From Sorghum bicolor (taxonomy: Eukaryota > Streptophyta > Magnoliopsida > Poales > Poaceae), in the NCBI RefSeq assembly GCF_000003195.3, contig NC_012872.2, forward strand, positions 52,743,695 to 52,807,694: a stretch of 64,000 nucleotides of DNA, in the 5' to 3' direction. How positions within the stretch are numbered: the stretch's first letter is position 1; every line of letters starts with the position of its first letter. Below the pieces are notes generated by a model. It was given only the letters and a program-made list of their open reading frames with translations. It was not told where the DNA came from and ran no database searches. Below are positions 25,867-35,940 of this stretch, piece after piece. The position numbers and the translations under genes were made by a program.

Positions 25867-27127
25867 CACATGGCACCATGTCATGTGTCAATGTGCAATG
25901 ACCTCCATCATGTCACTAGTTGAGCATTACCATCAATGCCAAATCCTTTTCAACACCATGGTTCCCTGTCTTTCACACACTAGTGTACATGTGGACTAAA
26001 CACCTGTGTATCTCGCACAACTCACATTAGTCCACCTAACCTTGTTACTAAATTGCCAAAACCAAACTGAGACTTTCAGTAGTGTGTCTCTATATTTCTA
26101 CTTTTCTAGTGAAATATTTTAGTTCTTTGTAGGACGAATTATGCAAAAAGCTTGTCATTATTGTTTCCCAAAAGTTCTTATCAGCATTTTAGTCCCTAAA
26201 GCCACAAACTATGACACCCGTCTCATTGTATTAGTGGTTTAATTCTTAGCATCACAAATTAAGTAATGCTTTTGATTATTCTACAAGTTTTCCAAGGAAA
26301 GTGCATTTACTTGTCATTATTATTTTCTATAATTTTAATTGTCATTGTAGTTTATAAAGTCACAAATTAATACAAACTTCTCAATGTGAAAGCGGTTTTA
26401 GTTTTTAGCAAATTATTTGGTGGGAAAAGTTATTGATTCAAGTTGGAAAATAAATTTACTTATTATCAACCGACTTGTCAATTCCTAGCATCACAAATTA
26501 TGCACAACTTCTTATTACGACAGCAGATTTGTAGGAAAAGTGAATTTACTTCTCATCTTTGTTTCCCTATAAATATTGCCAACTCTTTCACTTACAAACA
26601 TGTGCATATCATAAGTTATTGCTTGCAACACAATTCTTTACCATTCGTACTACCCATTTTCTTGCTACTCGTAATGAGTGTAACCTATTTTTCACCCAAT
26701 GTGAGGCACCACCAAGCTCTCTCTATGTCGTGCATGTGACCACTCCACTCATCGTGCAATCGAGGTATGAAATTTGTATTCATAACATTTATAAAAAGTT
26801 TGAAAGTTGACATCTGGGACATGACATGCAATTCAATAGTTTATGATACTGATGTCTTCATTATTATTGCTTTTTTCTTCAACTTGCAATCAAGAAATAG
26901 GCATAAAACTTTACATGAAATGTGTTATACGTTTGGCATTCTAGTCACTAGCAAGCCATGCATATTTGATTATGCGTACTATGTTCTAGTTGATAGAATT
27001 TAAGTTTTCAATAATTGGATCTTCCAAATAAGACGATCATCATATCGTGATGTTGTCAGGGTTTCGTAGATTGACGACATTCTTGATATAAGCGATGTAC
27101 AAATTTACATAATCAGTAGTGCAAGGT

Positions 27128-27430
27128 TTGTACAACAAATGAAAAATATGTACTGCTACATCAAAAAAATATCTACTGCAATATTGAAGAACATGCACTA
27201 CAACATCGATAAAAACTACTACAATAATAAAAAATATTTATCGCAACAACCAAAAAATATGTACAATAATATTGAAAAATATATATTGCAACATCAAAAA
27301 ATAGGTACTATTACATCGAAAAATTATGCTGCAACATTCAAAAAAATGTATTGCAACATCTCAAGCAGTCTGCAACATTCGAAGAAAACCAACGCAACAT
27401 AAAAAAACAACTGCAACACAGGAGATCTGA
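27128..27430. repeat. Degenerate AT-rich tandem repeat after the array
   Basis: About ten diverged copies of a unit of about 25-35 bp are present, with the core TACTGCAACATC(A/G)AAAAA (for example near 27,150, 27,195, 27,285, 27,320 and 27,350). Spacing is irregular. A lysine/asparagine-rich open frame results, but it has no protein character. The origin is probably a decayed transposon end. Confidence 0.6.
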
Positions 27431-28260
27431 TCCGAGAGACCGTTGGAACCGTAGCCACCGTCGTATCCCTTAGTTGCAGAGGAGGAGGAGGAAGAGAAGA
27501 AGAAAGAGGGTTTAGATCTAGATCCAGAGGATGAGGGCTCAGATTCGGAGGAGGAGGCCTTAGATCCAGATCCAGAGGAGGAGGAGGAGGAGGAGGAAGA
27601 GGAGGCGGCCTTAGATCCATCGAGAAGCATTGTCTCCCAGGCCACCTCGATGCCCGTGGGCTGCTCCTAGGCCATCAGTGTCATCTCCCAAGCCATTAGC
27701 ATCATCAGGCACGACACGGGTGGCGAAGCAAAAGCAATGGCAGGAGCAATGGAAGTGGGCGCACGAAGCAGTGGTAGAGCTACGAGCGTGGATGTGGAGC
27801 AACGGCCACGGATGCACGGGGCAGGCAGTAGGAGTAGCAAGGTGAGAGCGACGAAGCGGAGATGGAAAGATGTTGCGGCAGTTGATCAGATAAGCGGTGA
27901 AGTGGTTGTGTCACATGGCCCGTGTCCCTGCGTCTCTGATCTATTATCTATAATGAAACAGTTAAAATTATACTAAATCCACACAAAAAATTTATCCCCC
28001 ACGGGGATGATGTTTTTCCGTGCACACCAGATTGTGCACCTAAAAACCCCATGTGAAAATCAATGACCCAGATCTATACTAACAAGACTTCCCCACGATC
28101 CTAGGGGCATGGCCGCTTCCAGGCTTTGGCTTCAACGCAAGCTTCCGCCCGACTCCGGCCATGCGTGATCCCGCACTGCGCCCCACGCAAAACATGAATC
28201 CCCTCTCGATCCCGCGCGTCGCCCTCAACTCCTGATTTGCGATTTGCAAAAAACATTCTC
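27431..28260. repeat. Purine-rich GAG/GGA tract and flanking non-coding sequence
   Basis: Bases 27,479-27,610 are almost purely purine on the plus strand, made of GAG, GGA and GAA triplets with a repeated AGATCCAGA. They produce serine- or proline-rich frames on the minus strand with no domain. The rest to 28,260 is moderately GC-rich, with short meaningless frames. I see no gene here. Confidence 0.6.
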
Positions 28261-28280
28261 CTTCTGATTTCTGGTACCAT

Positions 28281-28562
28281 ATGGACGGCAGCTTCACAGG
28301 CAATCCGGAGGAGGAAAGATCCTACAGGAGTTCCTGTTCAGCCGATCTGTGTCGTCCCTGCACCGGAGACCCTATCTACGTGCATCCTAGCCGTCGTGCG
28401 CAGCTCGACAGCACCAAGTCCGGCGCGCAGCACGCGATCTGCGGCCCCCTCTTCATCAGCGGTAGCAACAAGGCCAGCAATGCCTGGATCGAGGTCCAGG
28501 CCAACTTCGACCACCTCGCTTGTGACGGCTACCTCTCCTGCGCTGACTTCCCCAATGTATAG
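28281..28562 (+). pseudogene. Unrecognised gene fragment, 93 codons
   Basis: The frame starts MDGSFTGNPEEERSYRSS and includes CRPCTGDPIYVHPSRRAQLD. Its GC-rich, codon-biased sequence contrasts with the AT-rich neighbours, which suggests real coding ancestry. A GTATAG at its 3' end could be a splice donor or just the stop codon context. I do not recognise the protein. It could be one exon of a decayed gene or a fragment carried by a transposon. Confidence 0.25.
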
Positions 28563-29727
28563 GTTCACTTGAGTCCCTTCCCCTTTCCCTTCCAGAAACC
28601 CCAAGCTTCTTCGACTGAATGGTTCCTAATCGCATTGGAGTTTTTGATGCTGGAATGACGGAGTCACAGTCAAAGCATGTCTCTGTTTCAAGTTCACGAC
28701 TGCTTAGTCATGTCCCTTCTTTTTATTTTTTTTATTGGATAGATATCGCTTGTGTTATTTGTTCATCCAAGTGCATTATGTAGTGTTATTTACAAACCAA
28801 AATTTATTGTTTCGAGATTCAGTCCACAACATTTTGTTTATATTGGACTGTTATCTTGTGACAACATTCTGGGCTTGCAGCTCTGTAAATGATGATTGGC
28901 AAGTAGTCCACGATCGCCGCTGACCGGTGGCCGCTGAACCACGATCGCTGATCCATCTTGTTGCTGCCGTGGTCGGTGTTTTCCGATCGCGCGTGGGAGT
29001 CGCGGCAGATCGGTGTTTGCCAAGTCGCGGACGGACTTATATAAATGCCAAGCCTCCTCTAGAATTTGCCAAGTTTCTAAAAATGCAAAACCAATATGCA
29101 AAACTGATGGAGAGGTATTTTTGTGAATTTTGGCAAAAATCAAGAATGGAAAAGCAATATGCAAAACTGTTGGAGATGCTCTTACTCGGTTACACAGATT
29201 AATTCCCCTTCAGGACATCTAAATGGAAGATGAAAATTCAAGTTTCTGATGCCCTAATGCCCAATGATATATAGATTTATTTGTTTCCCTTTCCATTTCT
29301 AGGAAAAAGAAGTACTGCTCTCAATACTCACAATATCGTGTTTCTAGAACTCATCAATTGACAATCTGTTGTAGGATTCATTTATTTCTATAATTCTATT
29401 GCATGAAGCCATGTGACCATGAAGAAGGGTCAAAAGGTCCTTGCTGTCAATTGTAATTAGGCCTTTCTTTTGTTTCATTTTTGAATCGGCAGCAACCCTT
29501 GTTGATGTAGTTAATATATATGTATCCATTGTGATGATCTGATCGCTTCGGAGTGCAGTGTTTTGTAAGGCTTATTGGGAAATTGGAGGGGTACTGTCTT
29601 TGTAAAGAAAGAGCATGACGGTGAAGAGCCTTTTGAGTTCATTGAGAAAGTGTAAAGGCTTTAGATTAGTAAAGAAGTAATTGAATTACTGATATGTGAT
29701 ATGTCCTTGTAGTTTAGCTTTTCTGTC
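28563..29727. other. Gene-poor stretch with no clear gene
   Basis: This is AT-rich non-coding sequence. Near 29,085-29,190 a short segment is repeated (AATATGCAAAACTG twice), ending in TTGGAGATGCTCTTA, a motif common at the ends of small grass transposons. I could not define the ends of an element. Confidence 0.4.
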
Positions 29728-30101
29728 AGGAAGTTCTAGAATGAAGAACAATATATATTTTGATGTACGCAAGTTCTGAATTTAAGGTATTATATGAGTC
29801 CTTTTAAACATATCTTTTTGGTTAACTATCTTACAGAGTGATCAATTAAGTATTTTGATTATACCTGTGTCTATTTAGCTTATCAGTTAACTGACACCTA
29901 GCTCTTGCCTCACATCTGCTTCTCTTTTTGTTGTTAGGAAGTTCAGGAACAAAGAACAATATATATTTTCATTTACGCAAGTTCTGAATTTAAGGTATTA
30001 TATGAGACCTTTTAAATATTTTTTTTGTTAAGTATTTTACAGAGTGATCAGTTAACTATTTTTGTTATACTTGTGTCTGATGCCTAGCTCTTGCCTCACC
30101 A
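29728..30101. repeat. Direct tandem duplication, period about 210 bp
   Basis: The first copy starts near 29,728 (AGGAAGTTCTAGAATGAAG) and the second near 29,938 (AGGAAGTTCAGGAACAAAG). Both continue through GCAAGTTCTGAATTTAAGG, ACAGAGTGATCA and GCTCTTGCCTCAC. They differ by substitutions and small indels, so the duplication is not recent. No coding content. Confidence 0.75.
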
Positions 30102-30927
30102 ATACTGAAGATGGCTCAGTGCATGTTCAGTCATTTGCACAATAAAATCCTAAAATCTGTCTGTTGTTTTGTATTTGTACTGTCTTTCCAGCTTTATAAT
30201 ATATTGGATTGCATGCCAGCTATTTTAGAGTTGCTAATTGTGAGAGCATTTTGTCTGTTAAACTACTGGTTTAGGGCTTCTGAGGATACTGCATTGGAGA
30301 CGCTTTCTGGCAAAGGTGCACAAACAAAAGTTTTTTTTTACTCAAATCATTATTGCTGATTTTTGCACCTTGCTAATGGTACGATGGGTCATGCCCATTG
30401 TTTCATTGGGATGGTTCCTACTATAGTTATATAAGTTCTTTTATGGTAAGTTTTTACTGATTATTTTGCTCTCTTACTGTAGGGATAATAATTTGCTCAT
30501 CATAGAAGGAAGGTTGACCAGCTTTAAAATTAGCTGACAAAAGTTGTATTTTTGTTTTCACTAATGCTGCATATATTAATCATTTAATCTCTGGATAATT
30601 AGATTCTTAATTAGTATATATTTGTTTGAGCTGTTGAGGAAGAATCAGAAACCTTTTGCTTGAGCTATCGATTCTATAGTTTGCCTATCTCCTTTTGTAG
30701 AAAGTGAAAAGAGGACTCTCCTTTGGTTAAAGTTGGAGTCAGTTTGTTCGAACTGCATAGTATTTTTGGATTTTTCTGTCCATTCCTGATCTTAGATAGG
30801 TACATACATACTGTATTTTTTTATTTCATGCACCATGGTCCACTTGAGTGTTTATACTTAGATTAGTCAACACCTTGTTGGGTATGCGATGTCATTTTTT
30901 TCTGCCAGGATATTGCATTGTCTATAA

Positions 30928-31500
30928 ATATGAGCAACGGGCCGGCCCGGCCCGATAGAGCACGGGCCCGTATGGCGCGCGTGCCACTAGGCCATGCCTC
31001 CACAGGCCACCGTGCCTGCCTGATGGCCCAGGCATGGCTCGTGGGCTGATTTTCGAGCCGGCCCAGCCCGAAAAGCACGAGGCCCAATAGTCCTTCGGAC
31101 CTGCCCATGACCCGCTATATGAAAAACATCAAATTTAATATAAAATTAACAAAGCATAAGTACATTACATTCAAGTCACATATATTAATACTTCACAATT
31201 CACATGACACAATATACTCTCAGATCATATTTCACTTGCTAAAATTCATAAGTTTTACAAGTCACAAAACCTGATACTTCAAGTTTCACAAATGTCCTGA
31301 TACCGGGCCATTACCGTTCCTACTGTTAAAAGCGGGCCGTGTTGTGCCGCCCAGCGGGCTAAGGGGTCAGCCCAAGCACGGCCCGCTACGTGCTTCGGGC
31401 CGGGCCGGGCCCAGTTAGGATCGGATCGTGCCGTGCTCGGGCTGAGCCAAATCACCGTGCTTTGGGTCGTGCCTTTGGCCCGCGGGCTGAATGCTCAACT
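30928..31500. mobile_element. GC-rich palindromic element rich in GGGCC motifs, probably a non-autonomous DNA transposon
   Basis: Both ends are built from clustered GGGCCGGCCCGG-type words in opposite orientation (30,938-31,095 and 31,320-31,490) around an AT-rich core. The outermost similarity is TGAGCAACGGGCC against a complementary GGCCCGCGGGCTGAATGCTCA. I found no clear target duplication, so the class and exact ends are uncertain. An hAT-like MITE is one possibility. Confidence 0.45.
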
Positions 31501-31553
31501 TTAATAATTTTCAATTATCATTTAATTTATAGAACCAAATAGCAGTTGATGTT

Positions 31554-31674
31554 AAAAATGACATGAAGGAGCAGACTGCACCCCCCGCTTTTTAATTAAG
31601 AGGATGCAGGGCTCGAACCTGGGTCTCCTGACTGAGAGCAAGCTCCAGTAACTAGACACCCACGAGAGCACCTG
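31554..31674 (-). mobile_element. tRNA-derived SINE, 121 bp, T-tailed
   Basis: Read on the minus strand, it starts CAGGTGCTCTCGTGGGTG, includes an RNA polymerase III box-B-like CCAGGTTCGAGCCC, and ends in a short T run. It is flanked by an 18-bp duplication, CAAATAGCAG(T/C)TGATGTT, at 31,536-31,553 and 31,675-31,692, with one mismatch. Long duplications and a T tail fit tRNA-derived SINEs, and the length resembles the rice p-SINE class. I do not assign a family. Confidence 0.8.
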
Positions 31675-31814
31675 CAAATAGCAGCTGATGTTGTAACCTC
31701 TTTGGTCATTTCAAGTCCTCCAATACTTCTGCTAGATAGATGTTAGGTAAATTCTTGGGTTATTTACTTATTATATTTCTTCAAGCCTATATTGATCTTC
31801 ACAAAGATTTGTTA

Positions 31815-32046
31815 GGCCTTGTTTAGTTCGCGAAAATTTTTGAATTTCGCTACTGTAGCACTTTTGGCTTTATTTGACAATTATTATTCAATTGTAGACT
31901 AACTAGGCTCAAAAGATTCGTCTCGCAAATTACAGGTAAATTGTACAATTAGTTATCTTTTTTATCTATATTTAATACTTCATACATGTGCCACAAGATT
32001 TAATATGACGGAGAATCTTGAAATTTTTTGGAAATTAAACAAGGCC
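31815..32046. mobile_element. Tourist-type (PIF/Harbinger) MITE, 232 bp
   Basis: The ends are GGCCTTGTTTAGTTCGCG and a complementary AAATTAAACAAGGCC, flanked by TTA on both sides (31,812-31,814 and 32,047-32,049). Three-base TTA/TAA duplications and such ends are typical of PIF/Harbinger-derived Tourist elements. The first 15 bases match the ends of the Harbinger element at 54,794-58,729 except for one base at its left end. That family could have mobilised this MITE. Confidence 0.9.
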
Positions 32047-32125
32047 TTACTCGATTTTTGAAACACCGCAAGAAAGAAGAAACAATTCACCACCTCTACC
32101 TAAAGTGTGTTTTGGCTAAACAGAT

Positions 32126-32237
32126 GAGTGCATTGTACATCCAGAAGATCATGCACCAGTTGATTGTTGGCAGCTCTGAGGGCGGCTTCTAAATGTAGGG
32201 GAGCTTGAAGACCTGCTGAAGACATTTTGCTGCCAAG
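32126..32237 (+). pseudogene. Possible decayed exon
   Basis: A coding-looking stretch reads DECIVHPEDHAPVDCWQL, then a TGA, then RLLNVGELEDLLK in the same frame. It is bounded by CAG at the left and AAG|GTGTGT at the right, which fit splice sites. The single in-frame stop and isolation from other exons suggest a remnant. I do not recognise the family. Confidence 0.25.
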
Positions 32238-32390
32238 GTGTGTGTTCTTGTAAATGTATTTCTCTTTGCATTGTCTTTTTGCCTGCTAATTTGGTGTTGC
32301 GGGGTGTAGTAAGAGTCTTAGCTGCCTTGTGGAAATATGTGGCCGGAACATTTAATCTCTTCTTGTGTACATGTAGACTTAGGGTATAAA

Positions 32391-32802
32391 TATATGGAAA
32401 TTACTTCGTACTCCTAGGAGTAGCTACTCCCATGTCTATATCTCTAGACTTACTCCCATGTCTATATCTCTAGACTTAAGATATATCCTACGATCGGACG
32501 AAATATATGTAGACGAAGATATGATCATATTAGACCATCTAGGGGTGATATATATGTTAAGTATGCATGCATACATAGAGTATGTGGTTATACTTATTAT
32601 ATATACTACAATAGTGTCATTTTAGTAATACATTAAAAAATATAGATTTCTTCGAAAAATTTTCACGTCATAAGATCTAGAGTATCTTAATATAAAGTAT
32701 ATAAACATACTCAAACCGTTAAATAAGTATGAACATATACACAATGTGGTTTATTGAAGGTAGGAGTAACTACTCCTAGGAGTGCGGAAATAAGTCATGC
32801 TT
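32391..32802. mobile_element. MITE, three-copy family, copy 1 (inverted)
   Basis: The ends form inverted repeats around ACTCCTAGGAGTAG(C/T)TACTCC. The interior matches, in opposite orientation, the copies at about 42,460-42,770 and 46,785-47,140. Shared words include CTAGACTTAAGATATAT, GTATGCATGCATAC, and CAAACCGTTAAATAAGTATG or its complement. Within this copy, TACTCCCATGTCTATATCTC is tandemly doubled (32,427-32,478). Confidence 0.75.
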
Positions 32803-33341
32803 AATAGCTTAACATATACGTCTTTTAGTTATTTGATTTGGCTAGTTATGTGATATCGTGGCGTTAGCACGAGCATTATACTAGTATGAATAAATGAGTC
32901 GGACGCTCAGGTCCCATCATTACCATTTATATAAGCTTCTTCGAACAATTAAGTCATCTCTAACGCTTATATATCATTTTTTTTAACCAATCATTGTAAA
33001 CTCACCACCTTATCCTCCATATAAGCAACTCTTGGAGACTATGCCAGTATATCCTGAGATTGATGAAGTTATCATAAGTATATTGTTGTCTACGAACATA
33101 TCAGGTATTACTATAAAAATAACACTGTTAATCTAGAATAAATCTAAAAAAATATAAACACCTTTATTAAGTAGAGGATTTAAAATTTCAGAGACAAAAT
33201 TCACCAATTTGTTGGTACATTTAGCACTTTACATATTCATGTTCAAATGCATCTCAATAGGAGATATCTCTGGATATGTTATTTTGTATTTTTGTTTGTA
33301 AAGTATATTGGTGCTTTTTTTCAATGACCATCCCCATGGTA

Positions 33342-33776
33342 CTCCCTCTGTCTCAAAATAGAAGTAGCCATAGGATACATATAGGTTAAACTTTCTCAAC
33401 ATTTTTATCTCTAAATACATTTATTAAGAAAGTATATTCAATTATCTCACTAATGATACTAATTGTGTACTTCATCCGTCCCTAAAAGCTTCAATTTCTA
33501 GAATCCACGAACTTTATAAAAGAAGCATCAATATCTATGACATAAAATGAATATTTTCTATAATAAATCTAATGATACTAATTTGATAATATAAATCTTA
33601 GCATTTTTTCTAGAAATTCGATCAAAGTTTAAAAAATTTGACTTAAGACAACTATAGGCATTGAAATTTTTAGAGACTGGGGAGTATTATAAATATTAAT
33701 ATTTTTAATATATTTGATCAAAGTTAAAAATATTTGATTTCTCAATGATAATGACATCTATTTTGAGACGGATAGT
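33342..33776. mobile_element. Stowaway-type MITE, outer, carrying a nested second Stowaway
   Basis: The left end is CTCCCTCTGTCTCAAAATAG after a TA. The right end near 33,754-33,776 is the degraded complement (CTATTTTGAGACGGATAG). The inner element at 33,470-33,684 splits it. The right boundary is uncertain because the terminal bases have changed. Confidence 0.65.
33470..33684. mobile_element. Stowaway-type MITE, inner, 215 bp
   Basis: The ends are CTTCATCCGTCCCTAAAAGC and a complementary TTTTTAGAGACTGGGGAG, flanked by TA at 33,468-33,469 and 33,685-33,686. It lies inside the older Stowaway-type element at 33,342-33,776. Confidence 0.75.
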
Positions 33777-35940
33777 GTGCATGCCTAGATTTTTATTCTT
33801 TGGAGAAAACGTGCTCAGATCTTAAGGATGCGTGCTCCTGTGTGCGAGGCAGCCACAACCACAGCTTGAGCAGCCGCTGAAAAAAAAAAATCTTGCCGAG
33901 CGTAAGGACACTCACAATAAATATTTTATTATAAAATTTAAAGTTATTTATTATCTCGAATAATATGAACTTAGAGTCTAAATAAGATTTGAAGTCTTAT
34001 ATTCTCTACCTCTTTTTTTAATAAATATGCTGCCACATCAATAAAATATTATAAATAATATGTAATTAATTGTCTTTGACTCTGTGACAGAGTGTTGTAT
34101 TGTGAGTATAGGAGCAAGGAGCCGTACACTAGCTTCAAGGTGAAGAGCGGTGGCAGTTACGAGCTTGACAACGTGCAGCCACAACAGCAGCCAGCAGGTG
34201 GCTGGCTGTGTCAACACCCATTTCATCTGTTTTGGTGGCTTGTGTTTATCTGAAATCCTATCTGTACTAGTAGATAGAGTCTGTACAGCCAAACAGATGC
34301 CGTGCCGTGCGTGCTCGGTGCAGACGGTGCTCCACCCCCATCTTTCTCGTATCGTATCTGCTGTTGCTGAGTCAGCCTGCCTCGACCAAAAGGAAAAAAA
34401 AAGCTGCCTGAACAAACAAACTGGTAGTGGCACCCTACAAGCAAACCCAAACTTGTCTCTCACCTAATAATAATGGTTCTATTCTATAAAGCACATTTCC
34501 ATGGCGACATGGCATGATGGTACTCAAAACCAGAAGGTCCTCTGTTTTCATTAACAAATATAGGTTGGCACGCATCGTGGTTTCCTTCAAATTAAATACA
34601 GATGCATCATCATTAGACTCAAATCATTCTGAAACCACCCCTGTAGTCCGTCGACACACACACCGGTGGTCAATAGCCCATACGCCATAGGCCTTCTCAA
34701 CATTTCAACAGATACGGCAGCACTAATTAGCATCATTACGCTGTTTTTAATCCTTATCCGTGATGGTGGGTGGAGATGGAGTGGAGTGTGGACCTAAACA
34801 ATAGTATAGCAGCAAAGAGGCGAGAGGGAGGGCAAAACGAAAAAGCAAGGACACAACAGCTACAAGGGAAGGGGAGCTCTGGACGCAGGCAGGCAGGCAG
34901 GCCTGTAGTTTCGGTGCCAGTGGTGGAAAGTGGCAGCAGGCAGCAGCTAGAGGCCACATTCCTACTCCTACACCACCGCCACCACCACGGGTCCACCGTC
35001 CACGGCACCACCACCCTTCCAATCCAACTGCCCTTGCGTTGCGGTGCACATTTTCCTCCCACTACTACTTTATTGCACAAACCGAATCCCACGCCTTCTC
35101 TTCTCTTTCTTTCCCCTTCCTCTCACGCACCCTGCTGCTCCTGCCGGCTGGCTGCCGCCGCTGATCCCTCTCCCTCTCTTACCACAAGCCGCAATTGCCG
35201 GCTGCTCCTCTTTCTCTCACCCCCATTGTTGCCTGCTGGAGGAAGTGGGAAAAGAAAGATGGCTTCTTGGGAGTGAGTAAGGATCACATGATGCAATTAC
35301 CTCCATCTTTCTCTCTTCTCTTTTTGTGGGCGGCATATTCTTCTCCTCCGCCTGTCTAGATCCTTGTTTCCTCGGCCCGGCTTAGCTTCCAATCTCACCA
35401 ACGGTCCAAGTTGCTGACCACGGAGCATTTCTTCAAACGGGTCATTCTCTGGTAAGGCAACCACCAAAGCATACTTCTATTCAAGAATCTGTTTGTCCGC
35501 GTCGTCCTCTTGGCTTTGTTCCCTCTCGTGGCTGATTCATCGTTTCTGAATCATCTCTTTCGTTTAATTGGTTCCAGCGCCGGTTCCATCGGGTTTTGAT
35601 GCAAGAGTAGAGGACTTGGCAGGCTGTTGCGACTGGTGGTTGGAGAGCAGGAACCAATTTCATGGCGTGTGCCCCCCTCCCTTTTAGCCAGATTGAGGAC
35701 AATTTCAGCCAATTTTGTAGGAACCCGTTAAACCCATCCGGAGAATTTTTCTTGCGCCTCCTATGATTACGAGCTGTGTCTGGACAGTGCCTACGCTCTG
35801 GAGTTTTAGTGCGAATTGTTACCGGTTTCAGTCAATTTTGATCAAGCCCAGGGAAAGTACCAATTTGGGAGTTCCAGCTGGTGCTGCTGTCTGCATTCTT
35901 CCAAGGCAATCAGTGGGGAATTTTTGTTCCTTGGTGGCAG
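33777..35940. other. Intergenic region and probable 5' leader of the DUF630/DUF632 gene
   Basis: Bases 33,777-34,700 are AT-rich with no gene. From about 34,770 the sequence becomes rich in pyrimidine and CAC/CCA runs, as in grass 5' leaders. A GTGAGTAAGG near 35,273 could be the donor of a leader intron. Open frames here (for example 34,770-35,276) lack domain features. I cannot place the transcription start. Confidence 0.4.

Larger units (their letters stand above)
1..27127. repeat. Macro-tandem array of four F-box-remnant units plus a partial fifth
   Basis: Recurring marker blocks appear in the same order in each unit, so this is a tandem array and not scattered repeats. The unit boundary marker (a GC-rich stretch containing GTGCCTGCACCCATC or variants) occurs near 101, 5,682, 11,361 and 20,587. 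Bases 1-100 match the ends of units 1, 2 and 3 (near 4,876, 10,663 and 19,861), so the array continues left of the window. Units 3 and 4 align at an offset of about 9.2 kb before a solo LTR in unit 3 and 7,271 bp after it. Similarity ends near 27,127. No intact gene is present. Unit edges are approximate because they were found by eye. Confidence 0.85.
20587..27127. repeat. Array unit 4, last in the window
   Basis: This is the closest relative of unit 3 and shares the hAT-type insertion (22,314-22,840), but it lacks the solo LTR. Sub-block Z (from about 26,440) has its own small indels, including a short extra segment near 26,760-26,815. Similarity to the other units stops near 27,127 in the middle of the Z tail, and different AT-rich sequence follows. 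Confidence 0.8.

Noticed and set aside
27324..27645. Proline-rich and serine-rich minus-strand frames
   Set aside because: Translations of a GAG/GGA purine tract with no domain or conservation.
31583..31674. tRNA gene
   Set aside because: The box-B-like motif is present, but no cloverleaf forms convincingly, and the target duplications show a SINE insertion. The same reasoning applies at 49,870-49,936.
34770..35276. 168-codon frame upstream of the DUF630/DUF632 gene
   Set aside because: Proline, serine and histidine-rich translation of a GC-rich leader, with no domain. It more likely belongs to the 5' leader.
35881..35940. Earlier in-frame ATG for the DUF630/DUF632 protein
   Set aside because: It would add 20 residues before the conserved MGC start and abolish the N-terminal lipidation signal typical of the family.
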